A stretch of DNA of 64,000 bases from Spinacia oleracea. Taxonomy: Eukaryota; Streptophyta; Magnoliopsida; Caryophyllales; Amaranthaceae. A program made the translations under genes and the position numbers. The notes below the pieces were generated by a model that was not told the DNA's origin, searched no databases, and saw only the letters and a list, made by a program, of their open reading frames with translations. Below, one piece after another: positions 62,106 to 64,000 of this stretch (positions are counted from its first letter, which is position 1; the number at the start of each line of letters is the position of its first letter). The stretch lies in assembly GCF_020520425.1 (NCBI RefSeq), contig NC_079487.1, positions 128,734,385 to 128,798,384 on the forward strand, in the 5' to 3' direction.

Positions 62106-62214
62106 GGCCCTGTTCTTTTTGGTTTAATTTCAGTTTCAGGACTTATATGGCAGTTCAGTTCAGTTCAGTTCAGTTTAATTCAGTTTAACTCAATTCAATT
62201 TAATTTAATTTAAT

Positions 62215-62245
<31 letters not shown>

Positions 62246-63152
62246 CATTATTATTATTATTATTAATATTACTTATATTATTATTTATATTATTGTATTA
62301 CTTATTATTTATATTTATATTTATATTAATATTATTATTTATATTATTATTTATTATTAATTATTTATTATTTATTATTTATTATTTATTATTTATTATT
62401 TATTATTTATTATTTATTATTTATTATTTATTATTTATTATTTATTATTTATTATTTATTATTTATTATTATTATTTATTATTTATTATTTATTATTATT
62501 ATTTATTATTATTATTTATTATTTATTATTTATTATTTATTATTTATTATTTATTATTTATTATTTATTATTTATTATTTATTATTTATTATTTATTATT
62601 TATTATTATTATTATTATATTATTTATTATTTATTATTTATTATTTATTATTTATTATTTATTATTTATTATTTATTATTATTATTATTTATTATTTATT
62701 ATTTATTATTTATTATTTATTATTTATTATTTATTATTTATTATTTATTATTTATTATTTATTATTTATTATTTATTATTTATTATTTATTATTTATTAT
62801 TTATTATTATTTATTATTTATTATTTATTATTTATTATTTATTATTTATTATTTATTATTTATTATTTATTATTTATTATTTATTATTTATTATTTATTA
62901 TTTATTATTTATTATTATATTATTATTTATTATTTATTATTTATTATTTATTATTTATTATTTATTATTTATTATTTATTATTTATTATTTATTATTTAT
63001 TATTTATTATTTATTATTTATTATTTATTATTTATTATTTATTATTTATTATTTATTTCGGTAATAAATATTCTGTTAAGTTCAGTTCAGTTCAATTCAG
63101 TTCAGTCCAGTTCAGTTCAGTTCAGTTCAGTTCAGCTCTAAAGAACAGGGCC
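62106..63152. mobile_element. Tourist-like element filled with a heptamer array
   Basis: Ends GGCCCTGTTCTTTTTGG and the inverse aaagaacagggcc, with TAA at 62103-62105 and 63153-63155. Subterminal ttcag pentamers occur on both sides (62153-62185 and 63082-63136). The centre is a (ttattat)n heptamer array of about 700 bp. No transposase. Same architecture as 31845-33373. Confidence 0.88.
62340..63058 (+). repeat. (TTATTTA)n heptamer microsatellite, about 700 bp
   Basis: Near-continuous heptamer repeat with a few phase slips (att insertions). It creates a spurious 282-codon frame of Tyr/Leu/Phe/Ile repeats, which is not a gene. Confidence 0.95.
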
Positions 63153-63301
63153 TAACTTGATTTGAAAGAAGGCTTTAACACTACCACGGCACCACCACAC
63201 GTTATCAATAATAGGTCATTTACTTTGACACTTTGTTACAATTGTTGTTGCAGTTCAATCAAATATCGAAGAGCTTGAGAAATGCAATAAACAAAGATCA
63301 A

Positions 63302-63914
63302 GGGCTTGTTTTTTGAGCTTTGACTGGCTGAACTAAATTAAGTTGAACTCAAGTTGAACTCAATCGAACTGAATTGAATGGAACTAAATGAAACTGAACT
63401 TAATAAAATGGAATGAATAATAAATAATAAGTAATATATACGAAGTAATAAATACAAAGTAATAAATAATAAGTAATTAATAAATAAAAAATAAATAAAT
63501 AATAAAAATAAGGATTAATAAATGAGTAATAAATAACAAATACGTAGTACTCCGGAGTAAATGAGTAATCAACTACGTATTTACTCCGGAGTAATAAATA
63601 ACAAATACGTAGTACTCCGGAGTAATAAATAACAAATACGTAGTACTCCGTTGATTACTCATTTACTCCGTATTATAACAAATAAATGAGTAATAAATAA
63701 TACGGAGTAAATGAGTAAATAATAAATAATGATTGTGAAGAAAAGAAACGAAAGAGAAGAGAAAAGAGAGAGGAGGAAAGGGAGATGCTTGATCAGTTGA
63801 TTACTTGATTGTACTGTGGAGAAAAGATGCTAGAGAAAATATGCTAGGAGAGGAAAGCTCTATTAAGTTCAGTTTAGTTCAGTTCAGTAAAAAAAAGCTT
63901 AGAAAAATAGGGCC
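63302..63914. mobile_element. Third Tourist-like element, diverged
   Basis: Ends gggcttgttttttgagctt and aagcttagaaaaatagggcc are an imperfect inverted pair. The flanks are CAA (63299-63301) and TAA (63915-63917). Subterminal gaact/ttcag pentamers are present. The centre holds ataaataa repeats and palindromic tacgtagtactccggagtaa units (63541-63660). Confidence 0.65.
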
Positions 63915-64000
63915 TAAATAAATAAAAAATGTGTTTGATGGATGACTTGATAAATTTGTCCATTATTCCGAATTATATTTCTTGTTCAATGTTTGTATAA

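Noticed and set aside
62293-63141. 282-codon plus-strand frame rich in Tyr, Leu, Phe and Ile
   Set aside because: It is a direct translation of the heptamer microsatellite. No start context, and composition is explained by the repeat.
39001-64000. A co-functioning gene cluster or novel defence-like system
   Set aside because: The genes in the window are unrelated housekeeping, transport or transcription-factor genes; nothing supports a shared system.

Overview
This is plant nuclear DNA. It has intron-rich genes with GT-AG junctions, plant-specific families (REM-type B3 factors, AZG purine permease), an AT-rich background and dense transposons. The frequent tactccgta/cggagta Stowaway ends and the repeat styles suggest a eudicot, perhaps Caryophyllales (spinach/goosefoot relatives). 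That taxonomic guess is weak.

Left third (1-25,500), four host genes: the 3' part of the Elongator catalytic subunit ELP3 (+); a HemW-like radical-SAM protein with an organelle-type N-terminus (+); a nine-exon gene for a small secretory-pathway membrane protein with one C2H2 finger (-); and a 20-exon KLHDC4-type kelch protein (+). Their introns and flanks hold a PIF/Harbinger transposase relic, a three-LTR TRIM, Stowaway MITEs, a SINE, two degenerate LINEs and a Stowaway nested in another MITE-like sequence.

Middle (25,500-39,200): mostly intergenic and AT-rich. It has a GC-rich foldback element, a copia deletion derivative with perfect target-site duplications, a 1.5-kb Tourist-like element filled with a 31-bp tandem array, one intact single-exon purine permease gene (AZG2-like), and more MITEs.

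39,266-48,945: a young, nearly complete SIRE-type Ty1-copia retrotransposon on the minus strand. It has 1.28-kb LTRs, gag and pol in different frames, and an unusual GC-rich, poly(A)-bounded segment downstream of pol.

Right part (49,000-59,550): two tandem paralogous REM/B3 genes on the minus strand with the same five-coding-exon structure (531 and 527 aa). One carries a duplicated, frameshifted copy of its exon 3 inside an intron. The final 4.5 kb is repeats: a retroposon with a 19-bp target duplication and two more Tourist-like elements with pentamer/heptamer arrays.

The host genes do not form a pathway; they are ordinary neighbours. I found no convincing new multi-gene system. The most interesting signals are structural: the decayed exon duplication, the tandem TRIM, the cargo-bearing copia element, and the TAA-flanked elements whose interiors are tandem arrays. 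Exon boundaries come from reading GT-AG signals and protein continuity by eye.
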